Numbered from the stretch's first letter, positions 1 through 13,246 are shown. The stretch: 64,000 bases of DNA from Physcomitrium patens (GCF_000002425.4 NC_037254.1:1188976-1252975), one strand, 5' to 3'. Notes: a model not told the origin generated them from the sequence alone. Made by a program: numbers and translations.

Positions 1-505
1 AGTGTAGCGAATTCAATACTGCGGATCTGAAGTAGAGTCAGCTTTTGTTTTGGAAGTCTTAGCAGTTGTGCTACATCTCTGTCACCTATTTTCGCCTGCT
101 CTAGCAATCTGCATTCATTTCGTGCTGTTAAGTTTTGGAGGGATCTCTAGCTATCTTTTAAGAAAAGGTTTGTCAAAAGTGACGGGTGAATATTAAGAAA
201 TGTTCATAGCTTTCACGACCTTGCTAGTGAGGGAGAGATGACTGAATTACTCTTGTAAAGCTCGAACTGCATTCTGTTAGTCTATTGTTTCACATGAGAC
301 ACTTGTCTGTTTAGTTGCTTAAAATTATGTACAAATGTAAATGACAGGATAACTGTTGATGGAGAATTCTGCAGAGAGGTGATCTGCGTGCAAGTTGCCA
401 CTATTCTTCATTTCGTTCTGTCATTGTTGCACGCCCAACTTATCAGCATTTGCAGAGAATGTAGAATGCGTATTGAGGCTACTATCTTTCCATTTGTTTC
501 TGCAG

Positions 506-962
506 TGTCTAAAGTTCAAGACAGTACATGCCCAGGATATAAGAAAGATGGAGAAGCTCAACAACACGTTTTTTAGCATGATGGCCCGAGGGCCAGATGG
601 TGCGTATCACAACCCAGTTTCGACTTGATTTTGGGGTGCAGTCCTGAATTAATGCAGAGGAAAAGATTAAACCGCCTGTGGCCGTCCTGCACAGCGTGAT
701 ATGCTTGTTGTAGTATCATTTACGGCCAGAAAATTTACTGCTTAACCGTTGTCAAGTACTGTTTCCACTTTCAGACATTAGTTGCTGATTCCGCCTGCTT
801 TTCAAGTAGATCTGGATTATTTTTAAAGTTATACACGCTGAACTTCACCGCTGAATTCTTATTTTCTCCTTTTCAATGGTTGCAGTTGAGGTGCCAGAAG
901 ATTTGCCGAAAGAACCAGTAGCTCCACCACCTTCAAGGAAGGGAAGAGGGCGGAGACAATGA
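506..962 (+). CDS. SRP9: Signal recognition particle 9 kDa subunit, last two coding exons (5' part outside or unseen)
   Basis: Two exons are visible: 506-599 (after a TTTCTGCAG acceptor, donor G|GTGCGT) and 886-962 (acceptor TTGCAG, stop TGA 960-962). Joined in phase they encode the C-terminal half of plant SRP9: CLKFKT, a QD..KMEKLNN..F helix, MARGPDV, and a basic tail ending KGRGRRQ. SRP9 pairs with SRP14 to form the Alu domain of the signal recognition particle, which slows elongation while a nascent secretory protein is brought to the ER. The N-terminal exon(s), which should start around an MVYI..WDEF-like motif, were not found in bases 1-505; that stretch looks like intron. Assignment rests on the C-terminal block, which plants share and animals lack in this form. 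Confidence 0.85.
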
Positions 963-1735
963 GGTCGTGAATTCTATATTTAGTTCGATATTCCTCTGTA
1001 CCATGTTGAACGCAGTTTACTCCCCTCCTTTTTTCGGAGAGTATGCTGAGAAAATGTCATCGTATTCCTGGCAGCAGTTGCTTTGCATAGAACTTGGTGA
1101 GCTAAATTATTGCTGTGTGAGAACTTGGTACCTACATTACTCTACGAGATCTTCTATCACATATTTGCATATCCCCTTTTTTTCGCCCGTGTGAGAGCCT
1201 AGTATTCCAACCTTGGTCAGAAGATGGATTTGGAAGAAGAAATTATGGAGGCTGTTGTTGCAATTCTTTTAAGAGAGAATCACGTTATATTACAGTCAAA
1301 AGTTTGTAATGCTGAAGTTTCATATAAGTTTGTAGAAAGTCAATCTTTGACCAATGGTGGAAGTATTTGGTTTGCAGAGTCGACCAATTACTTTGCAACT
1401 GTCCATGAAATTGAATTTTTGTTTGATGAGCGTCTATATTTTAGATCATGTCATGTGGTTTACATAAGTTATTATTAAACAACTCTTAAAAAATAATGAA
1501 ACGCATGAAATTTAATTTTTCTTCACATAGTTAAGATTACTGGAATGACTGATCGTTTCTTTTAGCTTAAGACATGGGATTGTCTGGGAATCAGAGTGCA
1601 CAAGCTTGGACTTTATTTCTACTATATCAAATTGGGATTTTGAATTGATAGTTTTCGTTATTTGTTTTACAATTGTTAAGATTTCATACAATCATATTTT
1701 GGCAATGAGGTATTTCGTAGAGAAAAATATCATAT
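963..1735. other. SRP9 3' UTR and convergent spacer
   Basis: No recognisable gene. The first few hundred bases after the SRP9 stop are presumably its 3' UTR. An open frame at 1224-1478 (+, 84 codons) has no recognised similarity and lies in AT-rich sequence. Confidence 0.5.
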
Positions 1736-1950
1736 AATTGTTTGCTGAAGCAATTGCTGGGCAGCGGTGGTCTCGCTGCGGTAGTAGCAAGTCGGCGTCG
1801 AGCGCGCATGCATGGGAGGTGAGGTTGGAAGGCGAGGTATGTGGCATCGGTTCTCGCCGGGAGGCCTGCAACGACGAGAAGGGTGGACAAAGATAAGAGA
1901 AAATAGAAAAAGAGTATGTGATCCAATTTCTTCACTCGGAAATTTACGTT

Positions 1951-2020
1951 GCTGGGATTCGAACCCGGGTCGCTCGGGTGAGAGCCTGGTTTTCAGGCCT
2001 AGAAACCCTCACCGGGGCTA
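1951..2020 (-). repeat. tRNA-like pol III box pair with hairpin; possible head of a SINE
   Basis: On the minus strand an A-box-like TAGCCCCGG (2020-2012) is followed about 55 nt later by a perfect B box GGTTCGAATCC (965-955 of the 1.9 kb block, i.e. 1965-1955). Between them lies a two-step hairpin: GGTGAG pairs with CTCACC, enclosing GCCTG-AAAAC-CAGGC. The flanking bases do not form an acceptor stem, so this is not a working tRNA gene. The spacing fits a class II (Leu/Ser-like) tRNA ancestor. The sequence downstream on the minus strand (to about 1735) could be a SINE body, but no poly(A) tail or target duplication was identified. Confidence 0.4.
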
Positions 2021-2703
2021 AAAACATAACGCCAAAGCACATTACAAATTGTGAGCAGCTTGGGCGAAAGCTCCCCACCGAGGTGCAGGCCACATAGGAG
2101 GCAGCAACTTTAGGTTTCTTTGTGAGCTTGCTGCTGCTCCGAAGAACCACACATAAACATACATTCACAATAAATCAACATACAACTAAATACTGTGTAG
2201 CCAAGGGAGTTATTCCCCCATTGAAGCAGAATCCACCTTGGTTGGCGCAAAAGAACGCCAAGGACTCCGAAGCTTGTTTTGTAACCCCTTCGAACCAGTA
2301 CACCATACACCTGGGCATGAATCAACCGAAGTAACGGAATGCAGTTGTCAAACAGGTCCTTCCAAAGAACTAGACATTCCCAATCGTCTCTGAACTTGCG
2401 ACCACGATAGGATTCGGACGGGGGGCCATCCATGGTGAAGGGTTAAATACGAGGGTATTACAAAAATGGTTCCTACAACTAGATCCGAAAAATCGTCTTG
2501 CTGCACTGGTGGCCTAACTAAGCGTGGAACATCTACAGGATTACTCCCACTTTTGTTACAGAAAAGCCCACATCATTTTCTTGCCATGACAATGGAGAGC
2601 AGTTCCAGAGAAACGTGCCGGCATCTGCTACGACACATGAATTATCCTTCCTACACCAGCATACACAATAGGTGTCACTACCAGTCTAATCACCACGTGA
2701 CTC
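2021..2703. other. Spacer between SRP9 and beta'-COP
   Basis: The part nearest 2703 is presumably the 3' UTR of the minus-strand beta'-COP gene. An open frame at 2110-2433 (-) has no recognised similarity. Its composition is higher in GC than its surroundings, so it may belong to the same inserted element as the tRNA-like block at 1951-2020, but no termini could be defined. Confidence 0.4.
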
Positions 2704-5700
2704 TCATTTCAGACCCTTTTCTTCGGCGCCATCGTCGGTGCTAATAACAGGATGTGACTTCGAAAGTTCGCCTTCTCCATCAACTAACTGATCGGATTTT
2801 CCAAAGCCAACTTCGTCGTCGACATCTACAACATCGTGTTGGTCCGCTTCCACGTACTCGCCGTCCTGGTAGGACTCCAGTTCTTGATCCTCCACAAGTT
2901 CTCCATTCTGTACGACAGAAAGTGAGATTGTGGTAACTGCTGAAGACTACATACTACTAGAAAAAGAATTGCAACTACTTAAAAAGTATATTGTAAAGTA
3001 CAAGGAAGAAACAACCAATTAATTAGTGCACACTATTCCCATCAATACTGCAAGACTCATACAGGCAAATTTACATGGACAAAAAGACAGTGCGAGCCAT
3101 TAAATGTACTCATTTCCTGAACTTAAAAGCCTCAAGTCGCAAGAGCGGAGGAATTAACAGGTGCTCACTTCATGTACAAAGCCACCGTTCTCCAGATGGG
3201 GACCCTCATTCACATCCAATCCCTTCATCTCATCTACCAAGTCATCGTGTTGACCGTTGATGTAATTCAGATACTCCTTGGCTAGAAGAAACTTGGTCCT
3301 GTCGACACACCGGGAAGTATTAGAGTAGCATTCATGTACTGGAGAAAGACAATAAGACACTATGAGTTTTGGCAATAGCAAGCTTGTTACCTGAGTTCGG
3401 CAAAATATGAATGCGTGCACATTCTAAAGCATACCTCTGTTCTCTGTGCTGGACTTCCGCCTCGCATGCCAAATCCCAATCTGGAAATAAATTGGGGTAC
3501 TCTTGTGGATCTGCTAGTGATTCAGCTGCTCTTTGATTAATCTGTGAAATCCATCAAATACATCTTTCAGTCAAACATCTCCTAGAAAGACCATCCATTG
3601 TCTAGCTTATTAGAAGATATTAAGACAATACATTAGGAAAATCCATCCCACTATGATTCACCTTCTTTAGATCATTTCGCCACAACGCAACAACATTACT
3701 GACTTCACTGGGTGTGTATGTACGAGCCATGAAAGCTGCTTCTGGTATACGGTTACTGTACCACAAGAAGCTCCAAATTAGAAAACCGTCAGAGCAACAT
3801 ATTATTGAATCATAAATTATGGCAAAAACGACGTGTAAAGAGCACAACCAGAGATTGATTGAATGAGTACACAACAGAGAGGAGTACGAATAGGGGTACC
3901 TGTCAATCAATAATTGTACACAGTCTTCTACTTTTCCAAGCAGAAAGAGGCTGAGAAAAGCCACATTTATCTTTCCCTGTTCCTTGGCAGCAACTGCCAG
4001 GTCAGTGAGCCCTTGAGCATTCCCAAGGGCTGAATGCAGCAACAATAATCCGCTAAGATCCTTGGCATGCCCGAAGCATTCTTCCGCAACTTCAAACTGC
4101 ACAACCATTACTTCTCAGCTTCAGCATGCTTTGTGAAACATCAACATTTGCTTACAGATGAGTTCCAGGATGTTCAGGTGTTCTGAGCGTGAATCACTGG
4201 AAACAAAGAGGAATAAGAGGGAAATTCTCTGTCGGAAACGCAAGACTTGATTTCCTACAAAAATCTTGATTTCAAACGGATCACAACTGATTTTCCACAT
4301 CATACCTTTCCAGCTGACATTGCGAGTTCACCCAGCTGCTTCCACTTGGACTCGCTGTGTGACTCTTCAGCTATAGTCTGCATTGGCAAAAAGGACTATT
4401 CAATGACAATTTCTCATAAAAACAACTAGAAAAATTTCAAGCTAATCTTCTTTAAATGCAAAGCATCTAATCAAGGGACTTCTGTAGCAGAGAAATAATG
4501 TTGTCTTTCTCAGATAGATTCAACAAAGCAGATCTGAAAATTCCCAAATATTAAACTCGGCACACATCAACATTAAAGAATGAAGTTGTTTGCATAGACA
4601 ACACAACAAATTATAGGTCTACTATTTCAAGTAGAACTAGTGCATTCCTAATACAAACTAGTACAGTATACAGAAAGTCCATTCCCTAGTATGTTTATAG
4701 AGGAGTAAATGGCAGGATGTGGGATGAAGAGCAACAAAAAATCAACTATACCTTGGCAGTTTCCAGCCTGCCGAGCTGAATGGCTAAATCAAACTTGTAG
4801 TCAAGATCTGTCGCGATAGCAAGGGCTTCCTCCACCATACCGCGTGACTCCAAAAACCTCGCAACACTGTCAACCAAGGACATGTAAATGCTTCATACCC
4901 AAAACGTTTTAGCGAAACCTACCGGCAGCTCATCTTAAACACCACTAGGTGAGTGAGGACAAACAAATAAATGCTGCGATAAATCAAGAAAACTTTATAA
5001 TATAATCGACAAATACGAATCAAGTGCTTAAACCTAGCTGCCATTACAGTCAATTCAATTTATTATGTTCTAACTGACCTGTTCAAGTGCTCCTTGGGGA
5101 TAGTCGGCAGAATCTCCTCTGCTTTTTCTAAGTCTCCTCGCAATACTAGGGTTTTGTACTCTATCAGATTCAGCAGCAATGTGTAGCTCATGACACTGAA
5201 ATCGTTCAACGCGTTCACAGGTCCCACAGCATTCAGTACGATTTCAAGTCAATTTATGCATTGTAATTTACCAGAATAATATTAAGTACATGGAAATCAA
5301 GATTCCAGTAACTAAAATTAAAACATTCATGGCTGAAACAAGTGTCTTAAATGGTCAATTTTGTGACATTGTCCTCTTTTAAATATGACTCACTTTAACT
5401 GCTTATCGATAAGATACACGCGGCTTTGACTTGCGAGATATCCAAGTAGATACATTGGACGATCAAGATGAAACATTGTCGTCACCTACAAACACGAGAT
5501 ACACGATTAGAACTCTAGTTTTCCTCCAAATATTGAACAATGTTCGGCAGCCAGGATCTCGCTTGGTCAGTCTTTGTGAAAGCGGTCTATCGTATAGGCA
5601 GGACTAAGTATTGTGTGCCTGCTTGAATATGGCACAAGAAATTCGAGATTTCAACCTTCTAGAGTATAACATTTAAGTGGATTGAGATTGGATGCAAGTA

Positions 5701-8700
5701 ACTCATAAGCTAAAATGTAATCTACTAGTATCTGAAATGGATACGGTGCAGCATTAGCTGATCCATCATGTATGACCATTACTTACCTCTCCACCAACAC
5801 AGTAGTTGAGTCTCCATGCTGAATTGTTGTAAATGAAGCAGTCACCAACCCACAAGCCAGTTCTAATTCGCTCAGGAATTTCGTGCAGGAGTTCAAAAGC
5901 ATCTTCCAAACCTTGCTCATCCGTTGGCGTGCCACTTTCAAAGTGCTCTACAACCACATCCCGCTGAGCATAGAAAAAGAAACTCGTGAGAATAAGACAA
6001 ATAAACTCGAGATCGAACACCCGAAGATTTCTCGGTCAAAGAAAATCGCTCTAAGCAAGTACACAAGTATGCACAGAATACATGTCTTATTTTAATGCTA
6101 AAAGGTTTAAATTAGAACCAACACATCAGGCAATAAACATTAGTATGACCAGCATGAAATGTGCAATATTTGTACAATGCGTGCCCTTACGTTGTACTTC
6201 AAGATGTAAAACGAGCTTTCACTCGCAATAGCAACCAAATCTCCGCTATCTGACCAGTATATATTCTGTCCTCAAAACACAGAAAAAATTAGCTTAAGCT
6301 GAATTTAAAATATACGCAACACAGTCAAAAACAAGCATTTCATTCTTTCCTCATTAGAAAGACAAAATATCAGAAAAAGAAGAGAAAGAGGAGAAACCTG
6401 CGACTCTTACCTTGACTACGACATCAATCCTTCGAACCACACGACATTCAGCCCAGTCATAAAAGCAGACCAAGTCATTAGAACGGATTCCAAGCAAGGC
6501 ACCACCGTACATCCCCTCAGCTGAAAACGATGGCCGAAAGCTTTTCTTCTCCTGCATTTCACATCGAATACCTCTGTGAAGACCTTATGAATTGCCTCTT
6601 TCGAATTTCTCACACAGAATAAATGAAATCACAAGGTCATGGAAATAATCTGAAATGAGCACTAATATACCCAACATCGAAGCATAAAAATTTGCATCAA
6701 GTGTCCAAAACTAAGACATTCAACCTGGGTAAGGCTATGTTGAAAGTAGAACTGATCCTCTTCAAGTTGTTTTTACCTGAAAATTTTTGCCGAATGTTTT
6801 GATTTTGGAAGTGCTCTCGCGAACTGCATATTCACCATCTGTTGACCAGGCAAAATCCAGGGCGGAACCAAATGATCGATTCCTCCAAGCAAGAGCTGTG
6901 TAGATAATATACTCACCATCACCACAAACTACCACAAACCTGCCATTCGGATTATGTTTCAGGCTCTGCAAGGCACACAAAGCCAACCGATAAGCGTTCA
7001 CTTGATAGATATTTTGAGCAAACATATCTTTCGAAGATGAAATTTCAAAAAGAAATTTAGACGAGCAATCGGTCACCTGTGGATAAAGATCACAGCTTCC
7101 AAGTTCCTTGACTGCCAAAGGCAAGCGCTCGCCATCGGTAACCTGCAGAAAAAACTCATTCATTTAAAACTTAGACGCAGATGCAACAAATGTGTTAAGC
7201 TTCTCTCATGAAAGAATCAGTATCCACCTCAAAATCAGCGCCAACCGCCTTGATGTTGACCGTCTGTATTTCATTGTGCTTTGCCCATATAATTTTCCCA
7301 CTGCCATCCATGCTGGCAACTGGTGCCTCCTTTCCAATTTTAATCATGATAGTTCCTTCATCATACCCGATTGCAATCCTGCATAGAAATCAACTACAAA
7401 TTCAGAGGCTGGTCAAATTATCAAACTAACGGATATGAGTGGGTATGCTTGTGTAAGTATGTGTGCGCGCGCGCGCCCGCGCACACATGTATATGCCATT
7501 AAAGCCTGTTCAAAGGCAAAAAAAAGGGTGTTATTGCATCTGCCTAGACGGGAGCAGCAAGATATCTGCAATATATATACAGAATCCAAGGAACTGAATG
7601 ATTTTCTTGGTAAATAACTTGCCTTTTCGAACCCTTGATGTATCCAATCGCCCATACACGCTCCAGTCCATAATTCAGTGTGTTCTCTAGCCTTTAAAAC
7701 AGAGAAATGCAGCGTTAATAGATTATCATCAATCACCTGAAGAAATTACTGCAATAGAATATGTGAAACGGCCTTAAAAAGATACGCACGCACAGATAGG
7801 ACACATAGACTTCAAAATTGGTTCCAGCATTTAGGTGAGGAGGAGAAGTTTACACCAACTTAAACACGATCATGTATGGTATTAAATGCATCGCACTAAC
7901 ATTCAATCATCTTAGTATTTCCAAATGGTTTTTAAAAATAGACAAAATCCTACCTGTATGTGGTTGCATGCCAAATACGAACAGTCCCATCTTCTGAACC
8001 AGTTAAAATGATGGGGAGCTCAGGATGGAAACACACTGCAGACACATTATGAGAATGACCCTCTAAAGTCTGCACACAGCTCTTGGTTTGGTAATCCCAC
8101 ACCTGCATCAAAGAGAACGCCAGGAAGGGAAACTAAGCAATCAATATGCAACAACTTGAATGACCAAGTGATCTTCACTTAAACATGACGTTTACCACGT
8201 CGCACAATGATATACTAAAATGCATCAAGCTTACAACAGTGAACTCGGTACTCCTCAAGGGACAATGTCAGGAGACCAGGCTTCTAAATTTTTATTAAGC
8301 AAAATTGTAACATGTGAACTCTGACACACCTTAGCTGTTTGATCATCAGATCCTGTGATCAAATGTGGTCGGTCACCACCAGTGAAGTATTCCACGCAGT
8401 TGACACCCTTCTGATGAGCCTCGAGGGTAAAGTTGGGCTCTGGTGAACCCAAGTTCCATATCTATACAAAGACAGAGCTCATCTGATCAACTCAATATGG
8501 CGATATACGTTTAGAACACTACCCTAAAAAAGCATTCCACAACAAGTCGAGTGGATTAAAACTCTTCCTTTTTTTTTCATAGAATTTCTTTACGTACATA
8601 ATGCCAATAGAAGAACATCGAAGCACATAATATCTCACCTTAACAGTTCGATCCAAGGAAGCGCTTGCAAAAGTGTTACTGTCTTTGGGATTGAAAGTCA

Positions 8701-10687
8701 CTTGCATGACATAATGAGAATGTCCTTCAAAGATCTGGGTGCAGATCCAACCTTTCTCCCAGTCCCAAAGCTTGATGAGCATATCGTCTGAGCAAGATAG
8801 AACATAAGATAATGTTGGATGTACTACAACACAGCGAATGTAATCAGTATGAGCCTCGAACTGTTTCACTTTATCCATCGTGTTATAGTTGTAGACTCGA
8901 ATGAACATGTCGTCAGAGCCCGCTACTATCCACTGCTTGCGAGGAATAAATTTTGCTGATCGAACTGCAAGAAACGGAAGGAGTGAATGAGAAGAACTTC
9001 ATTCAGTGAATTTCATCAATAACTTTGAAATGGAAACAAAGCTGGAAGAAAGTAAAAATGCAACTCAAATAACATCCGCTATAAATTCCAATTAGAAATA
9101 CTAGAAAAGCAGCTGAAAACCGTGAGTGAATCACGACAAGCATTGAAACGTAGAAACCCATACAACTTACCAGGCAGATCGGTAACTTCGAAGGATTTCA
9201 CCAGTGTCTGAAAACATAAGAACGTAGGGATAGAATCAGCCCTAATTTCAGCTAAGTAGCAGTACCGACGAAATTAATTATGAAACTAATAGCACGTCGA
9301 GAATCCAATGCTCAGAACTTGTTACAGAATAATACGAATAGCATGAGTAACCCTAGGAACTAGATCTTCACGCTTCTACGCTTAGGATACTTAAAGAGCT
9401 GGTCAATAATCGGGAAGGGGGGGATTTCATAAATTAAAGTGCACAAGCCATGCCCATATGTATACCTGGTTCTGATAGTTCCAAATATAAACACTTCCTG
9501 AGTACAAAGTGGACAATATCCTGCACAGAGATCATATAATCGTTGAGTTTCAGAACCTAAGTGTTCAAGGTCCATCCAACAGACAAAATACACGCGTATT
9601 ACTACCAAAACATCCAAGCTTACATCATTTGTTGGAAATCACAAATCAAAAACACAAAAAATTGAAGGATGCAAACAACCATTTTAAGTTCGAGAAATAT
9701 ACAAAACCCGACTTATATCAGTCTTGAAGAGGCTTTACCATGGTTCTGTTGGATGAAGGTCCACACACTTCACTCGTTCAGACCTTTGGGCGAGTTTCCG
9801 CTGCAGGTGAAACAAGCACAAAACCGACGAGCTTAAGATTAATACTACACACACCCTCTGCATTCTGCAACCTATTCGTAGTGACGCGAGATACATATGA
9901 CCTCTAGCAATGCTCATCATTGCTCTTGTCATCCAAAATCTAGTGCTACAGGGACTGTACTGAAACAGAAAGAGCTTGACTAGAAAATTGAAGCAAAAAG
10001 AACAAAGTAATTAACAAGAAACAGAAAATCTTGAGCTGGACTGTACCTTTATTGCTAAGCGGAGAGGCTGCAAGAGAAAACAAAAGCCCGTAAAAACTTA
10101 TCAGAACAACTGATCATATTGAACAAAATTTACTCGAAAAAATAATAATCGAAGACAAGTTTCTTGAAACATGAACTATTGTTATAGCCAAGCTGGATAA
10201 AAACTCAACAACGATAATCGAATAACATGTCGTTCACACCAATGACACATGATCTGCAATTACATGTTAATCAGCAAATACGACTACGCACTAGAAAATT
10301 TCAAGTACGAAAAAAAGAAAAAGAAAAATAACAATGAAATAAAACTCAATGCCAAGGATATTTACTGGACTCTGAACCACGGTATTCGAAACTAGGTCAA
10401 CAAAAATTCCAAAAAAGCTACAAAAGATATCACTAGCGATCCGCAGAGCCTCGAGACGAAAATTTAAGACCGACTTAGAAAGAAACTGGAAAGCTAGCCA
10501 CCCCACACGACAGTATCACCAGACGCCAAAGAGTATCCTCCCATTGCCACGATTATCACTTCCATAAACCCTTCCGGACCTCTAAAAAGACCGGCTCCGA
10601 CACAAAGGCCATGAGAGAAAAGGATTGGGAAATATTTCTTCTTATTGAGTGCGAGAGGGCATTAAAATGCGTAGCAAACGTTACCAT
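2704..10687 (-). CDS. COPB2: Coatomer subunit beta' (beta'-COP), complete, 24 coding exons, 926 aa
   Basis: WD40 scaffold subunit of the COPI coat, which recognises dilysine cargo and drives Golgi-to-ER transport. Exons (5' to 3'): 10687-10685, 10067-10047, 9800-9739, 9520-9466, 9207-9171, 8964-8639, 8461-8330, 8102-7954, 7691-7623, 7378-7228, 7142-7077, 6965-6777, 6551-6411, 6265-6191, 5963-5787, 5485-5394, 5195-5079, 4866-4752, 4377-4306, 4096-3900, 3755-3662, 3541-3435, 3298-3169, 2907-2704. Every junction keeps phase and the sum is exactly 927 codons, the usual plant length. The N-terminal half holds WD repeats ([28 protein letters not shown]), then a second propeller, an alpha-solenoid ([14 protein letters not shown]) and an acidic tail. 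Exon 1 contributes only the ATG. The donor after exon 9 is GC (AAAAG|GCAAGT); the first in-frame alternative GT would shift the frame. Confidence 0.95.
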
Positions 10688-10740
10688 GGTGCTCGATCAG
10701 GGCGACGAAGCAACAGCAAGCGGAAGGATCTCCGGGGAAC

Positions 10741-10804
10741 ACCACCACCACCACCACCACGAGCTCGGAGGAGGAGGGCTAGGACGGAGGAGGAGGGCTA
10801 GGAC
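10741..10804. repeat. (CAC)n tract and 19-bp perfect tandem duplication in the beta'-COP leader
   Basis: Immediately upstream of the beta'-COP start codon (10687) the leader region holds a CAC microsatellite (about 10741-10759) followed by two identical 19-bp units, GGAGGAGGAGGGCTAGGAC, at 10767-10785 and 10786-10804. They are likely in the 5' UTR or core promoter. GA-rich leader repeats are common near plant transcription starts; a regulatory role is not shown. Confidence 0.7.
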
Positions 10805-11989
10805 GGAGGAGGGCAACGAACGAGAGCATTGCGAGAAGCGAAAGACCCTTCTTCGCGGTTCAGGTACCGATCGAGATGTGAAACACACGTGGGGACCTCC
10901 CTTGGGACGCGGATCCGTCCCCATTGAATAATAATTGAGGTGATGAAATCCTTCATTCCCATGTTGCGAAGGAATTACGACATCCGCAAAAAGTTACGAC
11001 GTGAGAAATTACGACGTGGAATAGTGTAACTATTTTATTAGCGTTTAGAAGCACTCTTAGGATAGCGAATATTTAATACTCTTTTCCCTTCTATTCTGTC
11101 AGCGTGACTCTTAATTGAAATTGTATTCAGATGTGTTAATGTTGTGTCAAAGAATCTACTTCGTTGGATTTAATTGTAGAAAAAATAGTACTAATAATCA
11201 ATGCAGGTTATGAAACAAAATAGACTTGGATTTCCTCTTCGTCTTTATTTCACTTTTTGTAAGTTATTGTTTGAAAGGTGAAAAAATAATTTGGTAAACA
11301 AATGACTATTTTATGTAGTATTATTTATCAACAAAATAAAGACCATTTACTTCAGTTTTATGTGCTATGATGCAAAAAGATTGAGCAAAAATTACTTCTC
11401 TTTAAATACCAATTGCTATGTTGCTTAAGTCATAAAAAGACGTGAAATTATACACTGTTTAACTTTGTTGCATTTAAGAGTCATTTTTTGTCAGACGCTT
11501 GTAACACAGATATAATTAACATATTTTGTTTGATTTTTGACTTAATTGTCTATGTTTGAGCATCTACATTGAGATCCGTAATCAGTGTTTATCACACTAT
11601 TCAGCCCTCACAACAATTCCTCTCACCAGGTTCTAGTAAAAAAGACAAGTTGAAGAAAGAACAGGTTCATATTGATTGTCCCTGATGAATTACAAAACAA
11701 AACAAACAATGCAAGAGAGTGACATGACGTAGTGATTGTTTTGTTTTCACACTGTGTATAGTGTGATATACACTAGTTACAGATATTGGCGTAGGTACAA
11801 TCCTAAATAGAAATAATTCAATTCCAAAAGTAAATAATATTAACTATCTCGAATATTCCCATGCTGTGAGTTGTGCTGATAACAACAATAATAATACAAT
11901 TGCTTGTTATTTTGACAAAAGAAAAAGGCGTAGACACAAACATGCTATTTATCATACTTGGGAATGTTTTCAAACCAAAGAAGAAGAAA

Positions 11990-11993
<4 letters not shown>

Positions 11994-12022
<29 letters not shown>
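11994..12022. repeat. (TA)n microsatellite
   Basis: Uninterrupted alternating TA run of about 29 bp. Confidence 0.9.
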
Positions 12023-12025
<3 letters not shown>

Positions 12026-12175
12026 AACCTCATAAACTTACATAAAAATACATAATGTGTAAATCATAAGAAAGAAGGGACAATACCAGGTTCAGATTAC
12101 ACAACCTTATAAAAGTTAAAATTTGAATTAAACTATTGTATAAAAAGTTGGAGTTTAAAGGTTTCCATGAACAAA

Positions 12176-12219
<44 letters not shown>
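12176..12219. repeat. (TA)n microsatellite
   Basis: Alternating TA run of about 44 bp with one CA interruption, about 155 bp from the previous TA tract. Confidence 0.9.
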
Positions 12220-12220
<1 letters not shown>

Positions 12221-13216
12221 CAGTAATAAAACCTATTTGTGTTTGTCCCACTAGTTCTACGAGATTGAAAGATGAGAAAATAGGCCACTATATGAACACA
12301 CAAAATTGCATCCACGTAAACACCATAATCGTAACAAATCTGAACAAATCCTTTGATTTTCCATTTCCAACAAGAAAAACAGATTTCCCTCTTCTATGTC
12401 GCATGCCCATCATGTGCTCTTTCCCAGAAACTTCCAGGGCATGCTACGAATATTCCATCGCTTACAGGAAATATTCCATCGGTGTGAAGGACCTGATGTG
12501 GCAGAGCGAGAGAGCATGTTGTTGCTGTTATTGATGTTGTATGAATCCACCACCTCCTCGAAGTTGCCTTTTCAGTTAAAAATAAATAAAAGATTTGTTG
12601 GATGCTTAAGTGTGTTGTTGTCCCTAGATTTTGGATTTTTCCTTTAATGCGACCACCTGAATAGCTTTGCCTCAACGCGGATGTTTGCCCCGATTTGTTA
12701 GTCCAGTTATTCTGGTGCATTTTGACCTAATTTAGGGCTCACCCACGGCGGATTCCTAGCTGTGGAATGAGATTCTTAGGAAGATAGTTTTCTATATGCA
12801 GCAAAAGATTTAAAATATATTTTTATTTTTATTATCTCTTCAACATGTTTTTCTTACAGTTTGGTATTGGATTTGAGTTTGTGCAAGCATAATGAATACC
12901 GAGGCTGATGTTACAAACACGTACTTATTTAATGTATATTGTTTCATAGAATTATCAATTGTGACCCAAAAGTTACACATAGAATACACGTGTTCTTTAA
13001 ATGAATCATGCTCAGTACTAAAAATGTATTTTTTCATCTATAAGTGACATTCAAATAATTCATTAGTGATTTGTTGAATTTAGAGATTCTATGAACACAT
13101 TAAATTATCCACACTATCAATTCCACAATTTTATGAAAAGTAAAAAAATCAGGATTATGTTACCATAGCATGTTGAATACAAAAAAAGAAGAAAAGGAAT
13201 AAGTTAAAAATACAAG

Positions 13217-13246
13217 TGTTTGCAAGCATACTAGTGCTTGCAAACA
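13217..13246. repeat. Perfect 12-bp inverted repeat (hairpin)
   Basis: TGTTTGCAAGCA (13217-13228) and its exact reverse complement TGCTTGCAAACA (13235-13246) are separated by the 6-nt loop TACTAG. No poly-T follows and no gene is adjacent, so a terminator role is not supported. It may be a relic of a small inverted-repeat element. Confidence 0.75.

Noticed and set aside
1951..2020. Functional tRNA gene
   Set aside because: Pol III boxes are present but there is no acceptor stem and the anticodon loop lacks U33; better explained as a tRNA-derived element.
2110..2433. 107-codon open frame on -
   Set aside because: No similarity recognised; more likely non-coding part of an inserted element than a gene.
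12394..12720. 108-codon open frame on -
   Set aside because: No recognisable domain; overlaps an antisense frame of similar quality. It may be part of an old mobile-element relic but termini could not be shown.
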